Source: Bradyrhizobium guangdongense
GTDB lineage: Bacteria; Pseudomonadota; Alphaproteobacteria; Rhizobiales; Xanthobacteraceae
Direction of reading: 5' to 3'
Length of the DNA stretch: 64,000 bases
NCBI RefSeq assembly: GCF_004114975.1
Contig: NZ_CP030051.1
Span: 4,340,001-4,404,000 of the forward strand
The notes beneath the pieces are model-generated. The model was given only the letters and a program-made list of their open reading frames with translations. It was not told the DNA's origin and made no database searches. This document shows, piece by piece, positions 35,114 through 43,644 of this stretch (position 1 is its first letter; each line of letters starts with the position of its first letter). The position numbers and the translations under genes are program-made.

Positions 35114-35931
35114 GTCCGCCGGCTCCGCGATTGCGGATCGAGAATGTCGCGAAGGCCGTCGCCGAGCAGGTTGAGGCCGAGCACCGTCAGGAAGATGGCA
35201 AGGCCCGGAAAGACCGAGAGCCAAGGCGCCGTCGTGATCTGCTCGCGCGCGTCCGACAGCATGCTGCCCCAGCTCGGAAACGGCGGACGCACGCCGAGAC
35301 CGAGGAACGACAGCGCGGCTTCGGACAACACCGCGCTGCCCATGCCGAGCGTGCCGATGACGACGATCGGCCCCAGCATGTTCGGCAGCAGCTGTGTGAT
35401 CATGATGCGCAGATCGCCGTAACCCAGAACGGTCGCCGCCTGTACATAGCCCTGGTTCCTGAGCGACAGCGCCGAGGCCCGCGCGATCCGGCAGGTGAAC
35501 GACCAGTTGGTCAGCCCGAGTGCGATCAAGAGGCTGGTCAGGCCCGGTCCGAGCACCGCCATGATGGCAAGCGCGAAGATCAGCGAGGGGATCGCGAGCA
35601 TGAGATTGGTGAGGGCGTTGACGACATCGTCCCACCAGCCGCCCCAATAGCCCGCGCTGAGGCCGAGCGCGACGCCGATGACGCTGTTGATGAGCTGCGA
35701 GACGATGCCGACCGTCAGCGAGACGCGGGCGCCGTAGACGACGCGGGAGTAGATGTCGCGGCCCTGGTCGTCGGTGCCGAACCACCAAGTCCAGCTCGGC
35801 GGCTCCTCCGCGTTCATGAGATTGGCGTCGAGGACCGGATCGGTGTGCGCCAGCCACGGCGCCAGCAGGCCGACCAGGATCGCAAGCGCGAACAGGCCGC
35901 CGCCGATGACGAGATTGGCGCGGAGCTTCAT
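35110..35931 (-). CDS. Dipeptide/oligopeptide ABC transporter permease (DppC type)
   Basis: 273 residues, about six membrane segments. N-terminal part includes HTDPVLDANLMN and the DppC/OppC element FGTDDQGRDIYSRVVYGAR; the coupling motif lies around EAALSFLGLGVRPPFPSWG. The start at 35931 overlaps the end of the DppB-type permease by 4 nt. Confidence 0.93.
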   Translation of the reverse strand: MKLRANLVIGGGLFALAILVGLLAPWLAHTDPVLDANLMNAEEPPSWTWWFGTDDQGRDIYSRVVYGARVSLTVGIVSQLINSVIGVALGLSAGYWGGWWDDVVNALTNLMLAIPSLIFALAIMAVLGPGLTSLLIALGLTNWSFTCRIARASALSLRNQGYVQAATVLGYGDLRIMITQLLPNMLGPIVVIGTLGMGSAVLSEAALSFLGLGVRPPFPSWGSMLSDAREQITTAPWLSVFPGLAIFLTVLGLNLLGDGLRDILDPQSRSRRT

Positions 35932-36851
35932 GCGTATCTGATCCTGGGATCGATCACGCCGTAGAGCACGTCGATCAAGAGATTGATCGCGAGAAAGGCC
36001 AGCACCACGACCAGAATGGAGCCTTGGACGGCGGGAATGTCGCGCTGGAGCACGCTGTCGACCAGCAGCGAGCCGATGCCGGGCCAGGAGAACAATTTCT
36101 CGACCACGACCGCCTGCCCCATGAGCGCGCCGAATTGCAGACCCATGGTGGTGAGAATGATCACGAGCGCGTTGCGCATCACGTGCCACTTCACGACCCT
36201 TGTCTCACTCATGCCCTTCGAGCGCGCGGTGCGGACGAAATCGGCAGTCATGATCTCGAGGACGGCGGCGCGCGTCGTCCTGGCCAGCAGCGCCATCGGC
36301 GAGACACCGAGCGTCACCGCCGGCAGCAGCAGATATTTGAGGCCGCCGTCGCCATAGCCGAAGCTCGGCAGCCAGCCGAGCTTCAACGCGAACAGATACA
36401 TCAGCACCAGCCCGAGCCAGAATTTCGCGATCGAGAGGCCAGATACCGCCGCGAACATCGCCGCGCTGTCGACGAAACCGCCGGGCCGCAATGCGGCGAC
36501 GAAACCGAGCGGCACGCCGAGCAGAACCGCGAAGGCCATGGACGCGAAGATCAGCTGCAGCGTCGGCCAGGCGCGCTTGGCGATCATGGTCGTCACGGGC
36601 TCGCGGGTCCGGAACGAGGTTCCGAAATCACCGGTCGCGAGCTTGGCGATGTACTTGCCGAAGCGCGCATAGACGGGATCGTTGAGGCCGAGCTGCTGCT
36701 TCAGGCGCAGCTCGACTTGTGGATCGACGTCGTCGCTCATGGTCGAGGCGATGCTGCCGGGCACGACGCTGAACAGCACGAACACCAGCATCACCACGGC
36801 GAGCACGGTCGGAATGGTCTGCAGCAGACGACGGATCAGGAAGGAGAGCAT
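35928..36851 (-). CDS. Dipeptide/oligopeptide ABC transporter permease (DppB type)
   Basis: 307 residues from the ATG at 36851 (MLSFLIRRLLQTIPTVLAVV). Contains GDFGTSFRTREPV and the late segment VEKLFSWPGIGSLLVDSVLQRDIPAVQG typical of DppB/OppB. An in-frame ATG eight codons earlier is less likely because it would lie within a G-rich hairpin. Confidence 0.92.
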   Translation of the reverse strand: MLSFLIRRLLQTIPTVLAVVMLVFVLFSVVPGSIASTMSDDVDPQVELRLKQQLGLNDPVYARFGKYIAKLATGDFGTSFRTREPVTTMIAKRAWPTLQLIFASMAFAVLLGVPLGFVAALRPGGFVDSAAMFAAVSGLSIAKFWLGLVLMYLFALKLGWLPSFGYGDGGLKYLLLPAVTLGVSPMALLARTTRAAVLEIMTADFVRTARSKGMSETRVVKWHVMRNALVIILTTMGLQFGALMGQAVVVEKLFSWPGIGSLLVDSVLQRDIPAVQGSILVVVLAFLAINLLIDVLYGVIDPRIRYA

Positions 36852-36863
36852 CGGCACTTTCTT

Positions 36864-36897
36864 CCCTCCCCCCATCGCTCAATCGCGATGGAGGGAG
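36864..36897 (-). other. Intercistronic hairpin between binding-protein and permease genes
   Basis: CCATCGC (36872-36878) pairs with GCGATGG (36885-36891), with pyrimidine- and purine-rich flanks (CCCTCC / GGAGGG) extending the stem. No T-tract. This position is typical for a structure that protects the binding-protein message and lowers downstream expression. Confidence 0.55.
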
Positions 36898-36912
36898 CCA
36901 AGAGAACGCGTG

Positions 36913-38502
36913 TCACTTTGCGGGCGAGGTGTCGTCGACCCAGAGCTCCTCGGCGTTCTGGTGGGTCAGCTCCGTCGGGTTCTTCTGAATGCCGTGGAGC
37001 CAGGGCTGCACGGCCATCACCGCCTTGTTGTAGTTGAAGAACCAGACCGGCGCCTCCTCGTAGAGCAGCGCATTGGCCTTTTGCAGCAGCTGCGTGCGCT
37101 TTGCGTCGTCATCGGCCTGCCCCGCCTCGTCGAGGATCTTGTCGAAATCGGCGTTCTTGAAATTCATGTAGTTGCAGGCCGGCTGCGGCGTTGCGGAGTG
37201 GAAGCATTTCAGCGCGGCCAGCGGATCGGGGCCGCTCTGCTGCGAATAGATGAAGGCCTGGTAGTCGCCGGTGCGCACCACCTCCGCCAGCACCGCGGTC
37301 TCGACCTGCTTGACCTTGGCCTTGATGCCGACCTTGTCCAGCATCGGGATGACGGCCGAGACGATCGGCAGGCCCCAGCTTTCATTCTGGCTGGTGGTCC
37401 ATTCGAACTCGAAGCCGTTGGGATAGCCCGCTTCGGCAAGCAGCTGCTTGGCCTTGGCAGGATCGTAGGGGTACGGCTTCATCGTCTTGTCGTAGGCCGG
37501 CGAGGTCAGCGGCAGCCAGCTGGTGGCGCGGTAGGCCTTGCCCTTGACCAGCTTGCTGATGATCAGATCGGTATCGATCGCGTAGTTGATCGCCTGCCGC
37601 ACGCGCTTGTCGGCGAACGGCTTGAACGCGGGATTCATGCCCATGTAACGCGTGAAGACCTCGGCGACTTCGACGAGCGTGCCCTTGAGGTCGGGATCGG
37701 CCTGATAGGCGACATATTGGGCCGGCCCGAGCACCGACGTGTCGATCTCCTTGTTGCGGAATGCGACATCGCGCGCCGCGGCCTCACCCATGATCGAGAC
37801 GATGAGCTTGTCGGCGTAGGGCTTGCCCGGCTTGTAGAACCGGTCCCACCGCTCCAGGACGATGCGCGATCCCGGTACATGCTCGACGAGTTTGAACGGC
37901 CCCAGTCCGATCGGATGCTGGATGAAACTTTCCTTGGCACCCTCGTCGGCAGGATAAATCGACGTCAGCGCGGTGAAGAAATAGAAACCGGGATCGACCT
38001 TCTCAGTCAGCTTCATCTCGAGGGTAAAGTCGTCGATCTTCTTCAGGCCGGAGATTTCCTTGGCCTGCCCCTTCTCGACCGCGGCCGCACCCTCGATGAT
38101 GCGGACGAAACGCGCGCCCGGATAGGCCTTGGTGCCGTCCATGATGCGGTTGAAGGACCAGATGATGTCGTCGGCCGTCATCTTGCGGCCATTGTGGAAA
38201 TAGGCGTCGTCGCGCAGCTTGAAGGTGTGAACCAGGCCGCCGCCGGAAACCACGTCCTCCTTCGCGAGCTCCAGCACCGGCTTTCCTTCGGCGGAATTCC
38301 AGATGTAGAGCGAGCGATGCAGCGCCTTGGCGTAGATCTCGTCCTGGGCGCGCTGGGTGGTGTGAATGTCGAGGCTGGTGAAGCTCGAACCATAGGGCGC
38401 TGTCATGCGGATGGTTCCGCCCTTGCGCGGCGTCTGCGCCTCCGCTGGTCCCGCGAGCGCCAATCCCAGGCCCGCGACGATCGCCAACATCCTGAACATC
38501 AT
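36913..38502 (-). CDS. Peptide/nickel-type ABC substrate-binding protein (SBP_bac_5)
   Basis: 529 residues. Start at 38502 set by GGGGGG 4 nt upstream; signal peptide MMFRMLAIVAGLGLALAGPA. SBP_bac_5 features include GGTIRM near the mature start and RQAINYAIDTDLIISKLVKG in the body. First gene of the operon with two permeases and two ATPases. The ligand may be a dipeptide, oligopeptide or similar solute; mtnK upstream in the same direction does not decide it. Confidence 0.92.
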   Translation of the reverse strand: MMFRMLAIVAGLGLALAGPAEAQTPRKGGTIRMTAPYGSSFTSLDIHTTQRAQDEIYAKALHRSLYIWNSAEGKPVLELAKEDVVSGGGLVHTFKLRDDAYFHNGRKMTADDIIWSFNRIMDGTKAYPGARFVRIIEGAAAVEKGQAKEISGLKKIDDFTLEMKLTEKVDPGFYFFTALTSIYPADEGAKESFIQHPIGLGPFKLVEHVPGSRIVLERWDRFYKPGKPYADKLIVSIMGEAAARDVAFRNKEIDTSVLGPAQYVAYQADPDLKGTLVEVAEVFTRYMGMNPAFKPFADKRVRQAINYAIDTDLIISKLVKGKAYRATSWLPLTSPAYDKTMKPYPYDPAKAKQLLAEAGYPNGFEFEWTTSQNESWGLPIVSAVIPMLDKVGIKAKVKQVETAVLAEVVRTGDYQAFIYSQQSGPDPLAALKCFHSATPQPACNYMNFKNADFDKILDEAGQADDDAKRTQLLQKANALLYEEAPVWFFNYNKAVMAVQPWLHGIQKNPTELTHQNAEELWVDDTSPAK

Positions 38503-38649
38503 GTGTCCCCCCGACAGCGCAGCTACTCCGATCAGCGATTTGATCATCCGTCGCCTGTCGAATGCAAGCTTCGTTTTGGTGGCAGCCGATGCCGGTTCCT
38601 GAGGCAGGGACGGAGACTACATGACGGGTTGCATTCCTGCGCGACGCAA

Positions 38650-38706
38650 GCCCGCCTGATGACGCAGTGCGTCATCGGGCGACCATCCCTTGCGCTCGCA
38701 ATGACG
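38650..38706. repeat. Palindrome and GTCATTGCGAGC remnant downstream of mtnK
   Basis: GATGACGCA (38658-38666) and TGCGTCATC (38668-38676) form a perfect palindrome with one central base. Next to it GCTCGCAATGACGG (about 38693-38706) is the inverse of the GTCATTGCGAGC core seen at 40424. It may serve as the mtnK transcript end. Confidence 0.5.
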
Positions 38707-38725
38707 GAGCCCTCTCGCGACGTCT

Positions 38726-40012
38726 TCAGACTGACAATTCCGGCTGCCAATCCCGCAGCTTTCGCGCAGCTCCCGTCACGTCGGCGATGGTCCGAAACGC
38801 CGCCGCTTCCACCATCATCCCGCGCGCGAGCCGCACGGCGCGGGCCTCGCTGATGGCGCGCTTCCTCGGGTCCTCGATCAGCTCGAAATCGATGTTGTGG
38901 GCGAGGCCGAAAATGCGGCGGATGGTTTTGGCGGCGGCAAAGCCAACGGTGTCGGTGAAGAGGCGTTGCATGTAGGCCTGCCGCTCGGCCTTGAGGCGCG
39001 CAGCGCCCTTATCGCCGGCGAAGAGCGGAAGAGGATAGGCATCGCCACTCGCCTCCGTGCGCCAGAGGTCGAGGAATTTTCGCGAAAATTCGCTCCAGAC
39101 CTGCTCGACCGTCTCCAGCACCCAGGTCTCGAACTCGTGCCGCTCTCCCGCCGCGCGCTCATGGCCGGCGGAGGCGAAATAGGCCATCAGCAGATTGGCC
39201 AGCACGGCGCCGACGTCAAATCCCATTGGACCGTAGAAGGCGAATTCCGGATCGATCACCCGCGTCTGGCTTTCCGTCACCATGATCGAGCCCGTATGGA
39301 GATCGCCATGGAGCAGCGCCTCGGGGCTCGCCATGAATTTCAGCTTCAGCCTGCTGATCGCGACATGCAGCTCCATGTCATCGCGCAAGGACGCTGCGAG
39401 GCCATCGAGATAGGGCGCGGTCCAGCGGTTCTGCTCGGCGATGCGGTAGGGATCGGTGAAGATCAGATCCTCGGTGATCTTGCACAGCGCGTGGTTGCCG
39501 GCGAAGGCCGCGATAGCTTCCTTCTTCTCGGCCGCCGGGAGCGCGAGGTCTGAGGTGAAGAACAGATTCCGCGCCATGAAGGTGCTGATGTCGTCGGCGA
39601 AGCGCGGATAGCGCATGCCCGCCACGAGCCCCTTCCGCATGATGATGTGCGGCTCGAGCAGCTCCATCACGGTGAGCGCCAGCGTCTCGTTGTGGTGCAG
39701 CAGCGCCGGTACCAGGCCGGGCGCGAGCTTGGCCTGCCGGGACAGCGCGAGATATTCGTAATGGGCCCGCGACAGCGGCAGCGGCCAGCTCTCGCCGACG
39801 AGGCGGACGTAAGGCAGTGCCTGCTTGACGGCGACGCCGCCGCGCGCGCCCTTGACGATGAAGACGAGGTTGAGATTGCCGTCGCCGACCTCGGTGATGG
39901 CCCAGGCGGCCGGCTCGCCGCCGAGCTGGGCTGCGATGTCAGGCATGCCCGCGAGATAATCCCGCAAGGCCGCCTCCTGCAAAATTCGATAATCCCCCCG
40001 CCCCTGCGTCAT
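38726..40012 (-). CDS. mtnK: S-methyl-5-thioribose kinase
   Basis: 428 residues, close to the family length. APH-like kinase fold: VGDGNLNLVFIVKG as nucleotide loop, LLHGDLHTGSIMVTES as catalytic loop, and IDPEFAFYGPMGFDVGAVLANLL as the metal-binding segment. Phosphorylates methylthioribose in the methionine salvage pathway. mtnA, its usual partner, is not in the window. The start at 40012 removes five residues from the longest frame. Confidence 0.92.
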   Translation of the reverse strand: MTQGRGDYRILQEAALRDYLAGMPDIAAQLGGEPAAWAITEVGDGNLNLVFIVKGARGGVAVKQALPYVRLVGESWPLPLSRAHYEYLALSRQAKLAPGLVPALLHHNETLALTVMELLEPHIIMRKGLVAGMRYPRFADDISTFMARNLFFTSDLALPAAEKKEAIAAFAGNHALCKITEDLIFTDPYRIAEQNRWTAPYLDGLAASLRDDMELHVAISRLKLKFMASPEALLHGDLHTGSIMVTESQTRVIDPEFAFYGPMGFDVGAVLANLLMAYFASAGHERAAGERHEFETWVLETVEQVWSEFSRKFLDLWRTEASGDAYPLPLFAGDKGAARLKAERQAYMQRLFTDTVGFAAAKTIRRIFGLAHNIDFELIEDPRKRAISEARAVRLARGMMVEAAAFRTIADVTGAARKLRDWQPELSV

Positions 40013-40044
40013 GACGATCCATCCCATCCAATTGGGCCGGATCG

Positions 40045-40392
40045 TTACTCCCGCTCCAGGAAGCTCGAGCCGATCTCGGCCTTTCTTTTGATGGGATCGT
40101 AATCACAATAGACGCTGTCCGCTACCAGTGTGTAGCTGGCATAGACGGTGTATTTGTCTGTTTTGACCGAGTTCAACCCGATCACCGAGGTGCTCTTGCC
40201 TCCGTTCCATTTGAAGGGCGTCGAGCTCTTGGCCTGCTCGCAGGCCATTACCGCCTCGTTGAAGACATAGCCCTCGACGAACGCTTTCAATGTTCGCACC
40301 TGCACGGCCATCTTCCATTCGAAATAGCCGATGCCGCCAAGGCCGGCGACGACAAGCACGAGAAGCGCGACGACGATCCTCTGAAAAGTCAT
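40045..40392 (-). CDS. Hypothetical membrane-anchored protein
   Basis: 115 residues. One N-terminal membrane helix (IVVALLVLVVAGLGGIGYF) followed by a periplasmic domain with two cysteines (MACEQAKSS and VYCDYD). GGGGGAACGA before the ATG at 40392 supports the start. No family recognised. It lies 32 bp upstream of mtnK in the same direction. Confidence 0.7.
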   Translation of the reverse strand: MTFQRIVVALLVLVVAGLGGIGYFEWKMAVQVRTLKAFVEGYVFNEAVMACEQAKSSTPFKWNGGKSTSVIGLNSVKTDKYTVYASYTLVADSVYCDYDPIKRKAEIGSSFLERE

Positions 40393-40423
40393 TCGTTCCC
40401 CCAGTATCAGAACTCGCTCCGCC

Positions 40424-40435
40424 GTCATTGCGAGC
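40424..40435 (+). repeat. GTCATTGCGAGC repeat remnant
   Basis: The core occurs here and inverted at about 38693-38704; the two bracket mtnK and its upstream neighbour. The same core begins a dispersed repeat known from many Bradyrhizobium intergenic regions. Confidence 0.45.
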
Positions 40436-40464
40436 TTGGTTGAGATCTCTCGTTGCTTACTCTC

Positions 40465-40740
40465 CTAAAACGGCATTCCCATCAAACGCGATAGCCGGTC
40501 GAGCGAGAGATAGCCGGCGTGATAGGCGGCAATGCCGAGGCCATAGATGATCGCCGAGATGATTGTGGTCCAGACCAGCTTGCGCTTCATGCCGGTCAGA
40601 ACAGGGGCGCCGGGGTCCGTGCCCGGCGCGCCGAGGCCGTCCTCGTGCTGGCTGCGCACGCCGAACGGCAGCGTCAGGAACAGCGATATCCACCAGATGA
40701 CGAAGTAGATCGCGAGCCCGGTTGAGATTTGATAGGCCAT
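40465..40740 (-). CDS. DUF1467 family membrane protein
   Basis: 91 residues with two membrane helices (AIYFVIWWISLFLTLPFGV and TTIISAIIYGLGIAAYHAGY). The sequence FGVRSQHEDG, followed by PGTDPGAPVL, is the family signature. Conserved in Rhizobiales just downstream of the methylmalonyl-CoA epimerase gene and normally before proS. Function unknown. Confidence 0.88.
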   Translation of the reverse strand: MAYQISTGLAIYFVIWWISLFLTLPFGVRSQHEDGLGAPGTDPGAPVLTGMKRKLVWTTIISAIIYGLGIAAYHAGYLSLDRLSRLMGMPF

Positions 40741-40748
40741 GGGCGATC

Positions 40749-41153
40749 TTACGCCTGCTCGATTTCGACCAGCGCGCCGGAAAAGTCCTTCGGATGCAGA
40801 AACAGCACCGGCTTGCCGTGGGCGCCGATTTTCGGCACGCCGTCGCCGAGCACGCGCGCGCCCTCCTTCACCAGCGTGTCGCGCGAGGCGATGATGTCGA
40901 CGACCTCGTAGCAGACGTGGTGGATGCCGCCATCGGCATTGCGCTCGAGAAACTTTGCGATCGGCGAGGTTTCGCCGAGCGGCTCGATGAACTCGATCTT
41001 GGTGTTGGGCAGCGTCGCGAACACGGTGGTGACGCCATGCTCGGGCAGCGCGACGGCCTCGGAAATCTGCGCCCCGAATGCCGCGCCGTAGATCCTGGCG
41101 GCCTTGACGGCGTCCTTGGTCGCGATTGCGACATGGTTGAGCCGACCCAGCAT
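40749..41153 (-). CDS. mce: Methylmalonyl-CoA epimerase
   Basis: 134 residues, VOC fold. RLNHVAIATKDAVKAA opens the domain with a metal His, IHHVCYEVVDI gives the second, and LVEIEQA the terminal Glu. Interconverts the methylmalonyl-CoA epimers in propionyl-CoA metabolism. 8 bp before the DUF1467 gene and 13 bp after the RNase J gene. Confidence 0.92.
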   Translation of the reverse strand: MLGRLNHVAIATKDAVKAARIYGAAFGAQISEAVALPEHGVTTVFATLPNTKIEFIEPLGETSPIAKFLERNADGGIHHVCYEVVDIIASRDTLVKEGARVLGDGVPKIGAHGKPVLFLHPKDFSGALVEIEQA

Positions 41154-41166
41154 GGTTGTCTCCCCG

Positions 41167-42837
41167 TTAGACTGTCAGGACGTGTACCAGACAGGGGGGC
41201 TTTTTGCCCCAATGTTCGTTGATGACGGCCCGGACGGCGCGTCGCACCGATTCAGCCAGCGCGTCCGGATCCCTGCGCCGTGCCTTTGGCAGGCCCTCGA
41301 CCGTGGACATCACGGCATCGAACACGATGTCGTCGAACGGCTCGCCCGCCCGGTTCTTCTCGGGAATGCCGACCAGATCGACTTCGGGCTCGTCCGCGAG
41401 CTCGCCCTGTGCGGTCATGGCGATGGCGACGAAGGCGCAGCCCGAGAACGCCATCCGGCGGCGTTCGACCACGGCACGGGACTTGGAATCTTCAAGGATG
41501 GTGCCGTCCTTGTAAAGCCGGCCCGAGGGCACCTCGCCGACCACCCCGGGATCGCCGGGGCCGAGCTTGACCAGATCGCCGTTGCGAATGACCAGGACGC
41601 GGGGCACACCGGCAGCGCGCGCAAGTTTTGCGTGATCGTTCAGGTGCAGCGCTTCGCCATGCACAGGGATCAGAAGCTGCGGCTTCACCCAGGAGATCAT
41701 GTCGCGCAATTCGTCCCGGCGCGGATGGCCCGACACGTGGACCAGATGGTCGCGGTCGGTGAGGACCTCGACGCCCTGCAGCACCAGATTGTTGATGATG
41801 GAACCCACGGCCTTCTCGTTGCCGGGGATGGTGCGCGAGGAGAAGATGACGCTGTCGCCGCGGTTGAGCGTGATCTCGGGATGGTCATCGTTGGCGATGC
41901 GCGCCAGCGCGGCGCGCGGTTCGCCCTGGCTGCCGGTGCAAAGCGCCAGCACCTTGTCCTGCGGCAGATGGCCGTAAACCTCGGGCGAGCGGAAATTCTG
42001 CACGCCGTCGAGATAGCCGGTCTCGCGCGCGACCTGCACCACGCGCTCCATGGCGCGCCCGACGACGACGACCTCGCGGTCGGCGGCCTTCGCGGCATCG
42101 GCGACGGCTTTGATGCGTGCGACGTTCGAGGCGAAGGTCGTGACCGCGACGCGGCCCTTGGCGGATTTCACGAGATCGATGATGGTGCGAGCGACTTCAG
42201 CTTCCGAGGGCGAGCGGCCGTCGCGCACGGCGTTGGTGGAATCGCCGATCAAGGCGAGCACGCCCTCCTCGCCGAGCTCGCGCAGCCGCTTCTCGTCGGT
42301 CGGTCGTCCCAGCGTCGGGGTCGGGTCGATCTTCCAGTCGCCGGTGTGCAACACCACTCCGGCGTCGGTGTGGATCGCAAGCGCATGCGCTTCAGGAATC
42401 GAATGCGCGACCGGGATGAACTCGACATTGAACGGGCCGACATCGATGCGGCCGCCCGATGGGACCACGGTGACGGGAATGACGGGCGCGTTGCGCTCGG
42501 CGGCGCATTTTGCCTCGAACAGCGCCGCGCTGAACTGGGTCGCATAGATCGGGCATTTCAGCTTCGGCCACAGATCGATGATGGCGCCGAAATGATCCTC
42601 ATGGGCGTGGGTCAGCACCAACCCCATCAGGTTCTTGCGCTCTTTCTCCAGGAAGCTGATGTCGGGCATGATCAGATCGATGCCGGGCAGATGCTCCTCG
42701 TCGCCGAAGGAGACGCCGAGATCGACCGCCAACCAAGAACGCTGGTGGCGGTTTCCGAGGCCGTAGATCGACAAATTCATGCCGATCTCGCCGACACCGC
42801 CGAGCGGCGCAAACACCAGTTCGTCGGGCCTTGCCAT
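41167..42837 (-). CDS. rnj: Ribonuclease J
   Basis: 556 residues. Metallo-beta-lactamase motif HAHEDH (His77, His79, Asp81, His82), beta-CASP region with SGHPRRDELRDMISW and HGEALHLNDHAKLA. Processes and degrades mRNA and rRNA precursors. The ATG at 42837 overlaps the TGA of birA by one base (TGATG), so translation is coupled. Confidence 0.95.
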   Translation of the reverse strand: MARPDELVFAPLGGVGEIGMNLSIYGLGNRHQRSWLAVDLGVSFGDEEHLPGIDLIMPDISFLEKERKNLMGLVLTHAHEDHFGAIIDLWPKLKCPIYATQFSAALFEAKCAAERNAPVIPVTVVPSGGRIDVGPFNVEFIPVAHSIPEAHALAIHTDAGVVLHTGDWKIDPTPTLGRPTDEKRLRELGEEGVLALIGDSTNAVRDGRSPSEAEVARTIIDLVKSAKGRVAVTTFASNVARIKAVADAAKAADREVVVVGRAMERVVQVARETGYLDGVQNFRSPEVYGHLPQDKVLALCTGSQGEPRAALARIANDDHPEITLNRGDSVIFSSRTIPGNEKAVGSIINNLVLQGVEVLTDRDHLVHVSGHPRRDELRDMISWVKPQLLIPVHGEALHLNDHAKLARAAGVPRVLVIRNGDLVKLGPGDPGVVGEVPSGRLYKDGTILEDSKSRAVVERRRMAFSGCAFVAIAMTAQGELADEPEVDLVGIPEKNRAGEPFDDIVFDAVMSTVEGLPKARRRDPDALAESVRRAVRAVINEHWGKKPPCLVHVLTV

Positions 42838-43643
42838 CACGCAGCTCCCACCGAACGGACCGGGCCGAAGAACACCTCGCCCGCTGCCACCGGCACGCGG
42901 CGGCCCTCAGCCGTGCGGACGATCAGACAGCCGGTCTCGTCGATCGTGTCAAAAATGCCTTCCAGCACCATCGTCCCCGTGTGGATCGCGATCGGCTCGC
43001 CCAGGCGGGCGGCGCGCTCCAGCCACAGCTTACGGATCTCGGCAAAGCCTCGGCCATTGTCCCAGAGGCCACGAAACTCGACCCAGGCGTCCGACAGGGC
43101 CGAAAACAGCTCCTCCGCGCTGATCTGGACGCCGAGGGCTGCGAGCGACACCGCCGGGGTCGGCGTGCCCTCGGGCGCCGCCACGACATTGGTGCCGATG
43201 CCTGTCACGATGGCCAGGCGATCGCCGACCGCTTCAGCCTCGAGGCCAATGCCGACCAGCTTCTTGCCGTTGGCGAGGACGTCGTTCGGCCATTTCAGGG
43301 TGTAGCGAGGCCGGTCGGGGCCGAGCCGCATTGCGGCTTCGAGGCTGACCTTCTCCAAGGCCGCCTCTTCCGCCAGCCCCGCAGCGAAGCCGATCGTGGC
43401 AGCCACCGCAGGCGCGACATCAAGCACTTCGAGGACGCTGGCGGCGAGATTGCCCTTGGGTGCGATCCAGGGCCGCTGGCGACGGCCGCGGCCGGCGGTC
43501 TGCTCCGAGGTCACGAACCAGATCGGGCCGCGCTCGCCGGCGCGAGCCGCTTCGAGCGCGTCGGCGTTGGTCGAGCCGGTCCGCTCAAGCGCCACGAGCT
43601 TGTAGCCCGCGGCCAATGCGCTAGGACCGAGCGCGAACGCCAT
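42837..43643 (-). CDS. birA: Biotin-[acetyl-CoA-carboxylase] ligase
   Basis: 268 residues, catalytic domain only, without the N-terminal DNA-binding domain of E. coli BirA, so not a repressor. AGRGRRQRPW is the biotinyl-AMP loop and LKWPNDVL the conserved lysine segment; a C-terminal SH3-like part follows. Starts 1 bp after the nuoN stop codon, a normal arrangement in alphaproteobacteria. Confidence 0.95.
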   Translation of the reverse strand: MAFALGPSALAAGYKLVALERTGSTNADALEAARAGERGPIWFVTSEQTAGRGRRQRPWIAPKGNLAASVLEVLDVAPAVAATIGFAAGLAEEAALEKVSLEAAMRLGPDRPRYTLKWPNDVLANGKKLVGIGLEAEAVGDRLAIVTGIGTNVVAAPEGTPTPAVSLAALGVQISAEELFSALSDAWVEFRGLWDNGRGFAEIRKLWLERAARLGEPIAIHTGTMVLEGIFDTIDETGCLIVRTAEGRRVPVAAGEVFFGPVRSVGAA

Positions 43644-43644
43644 C

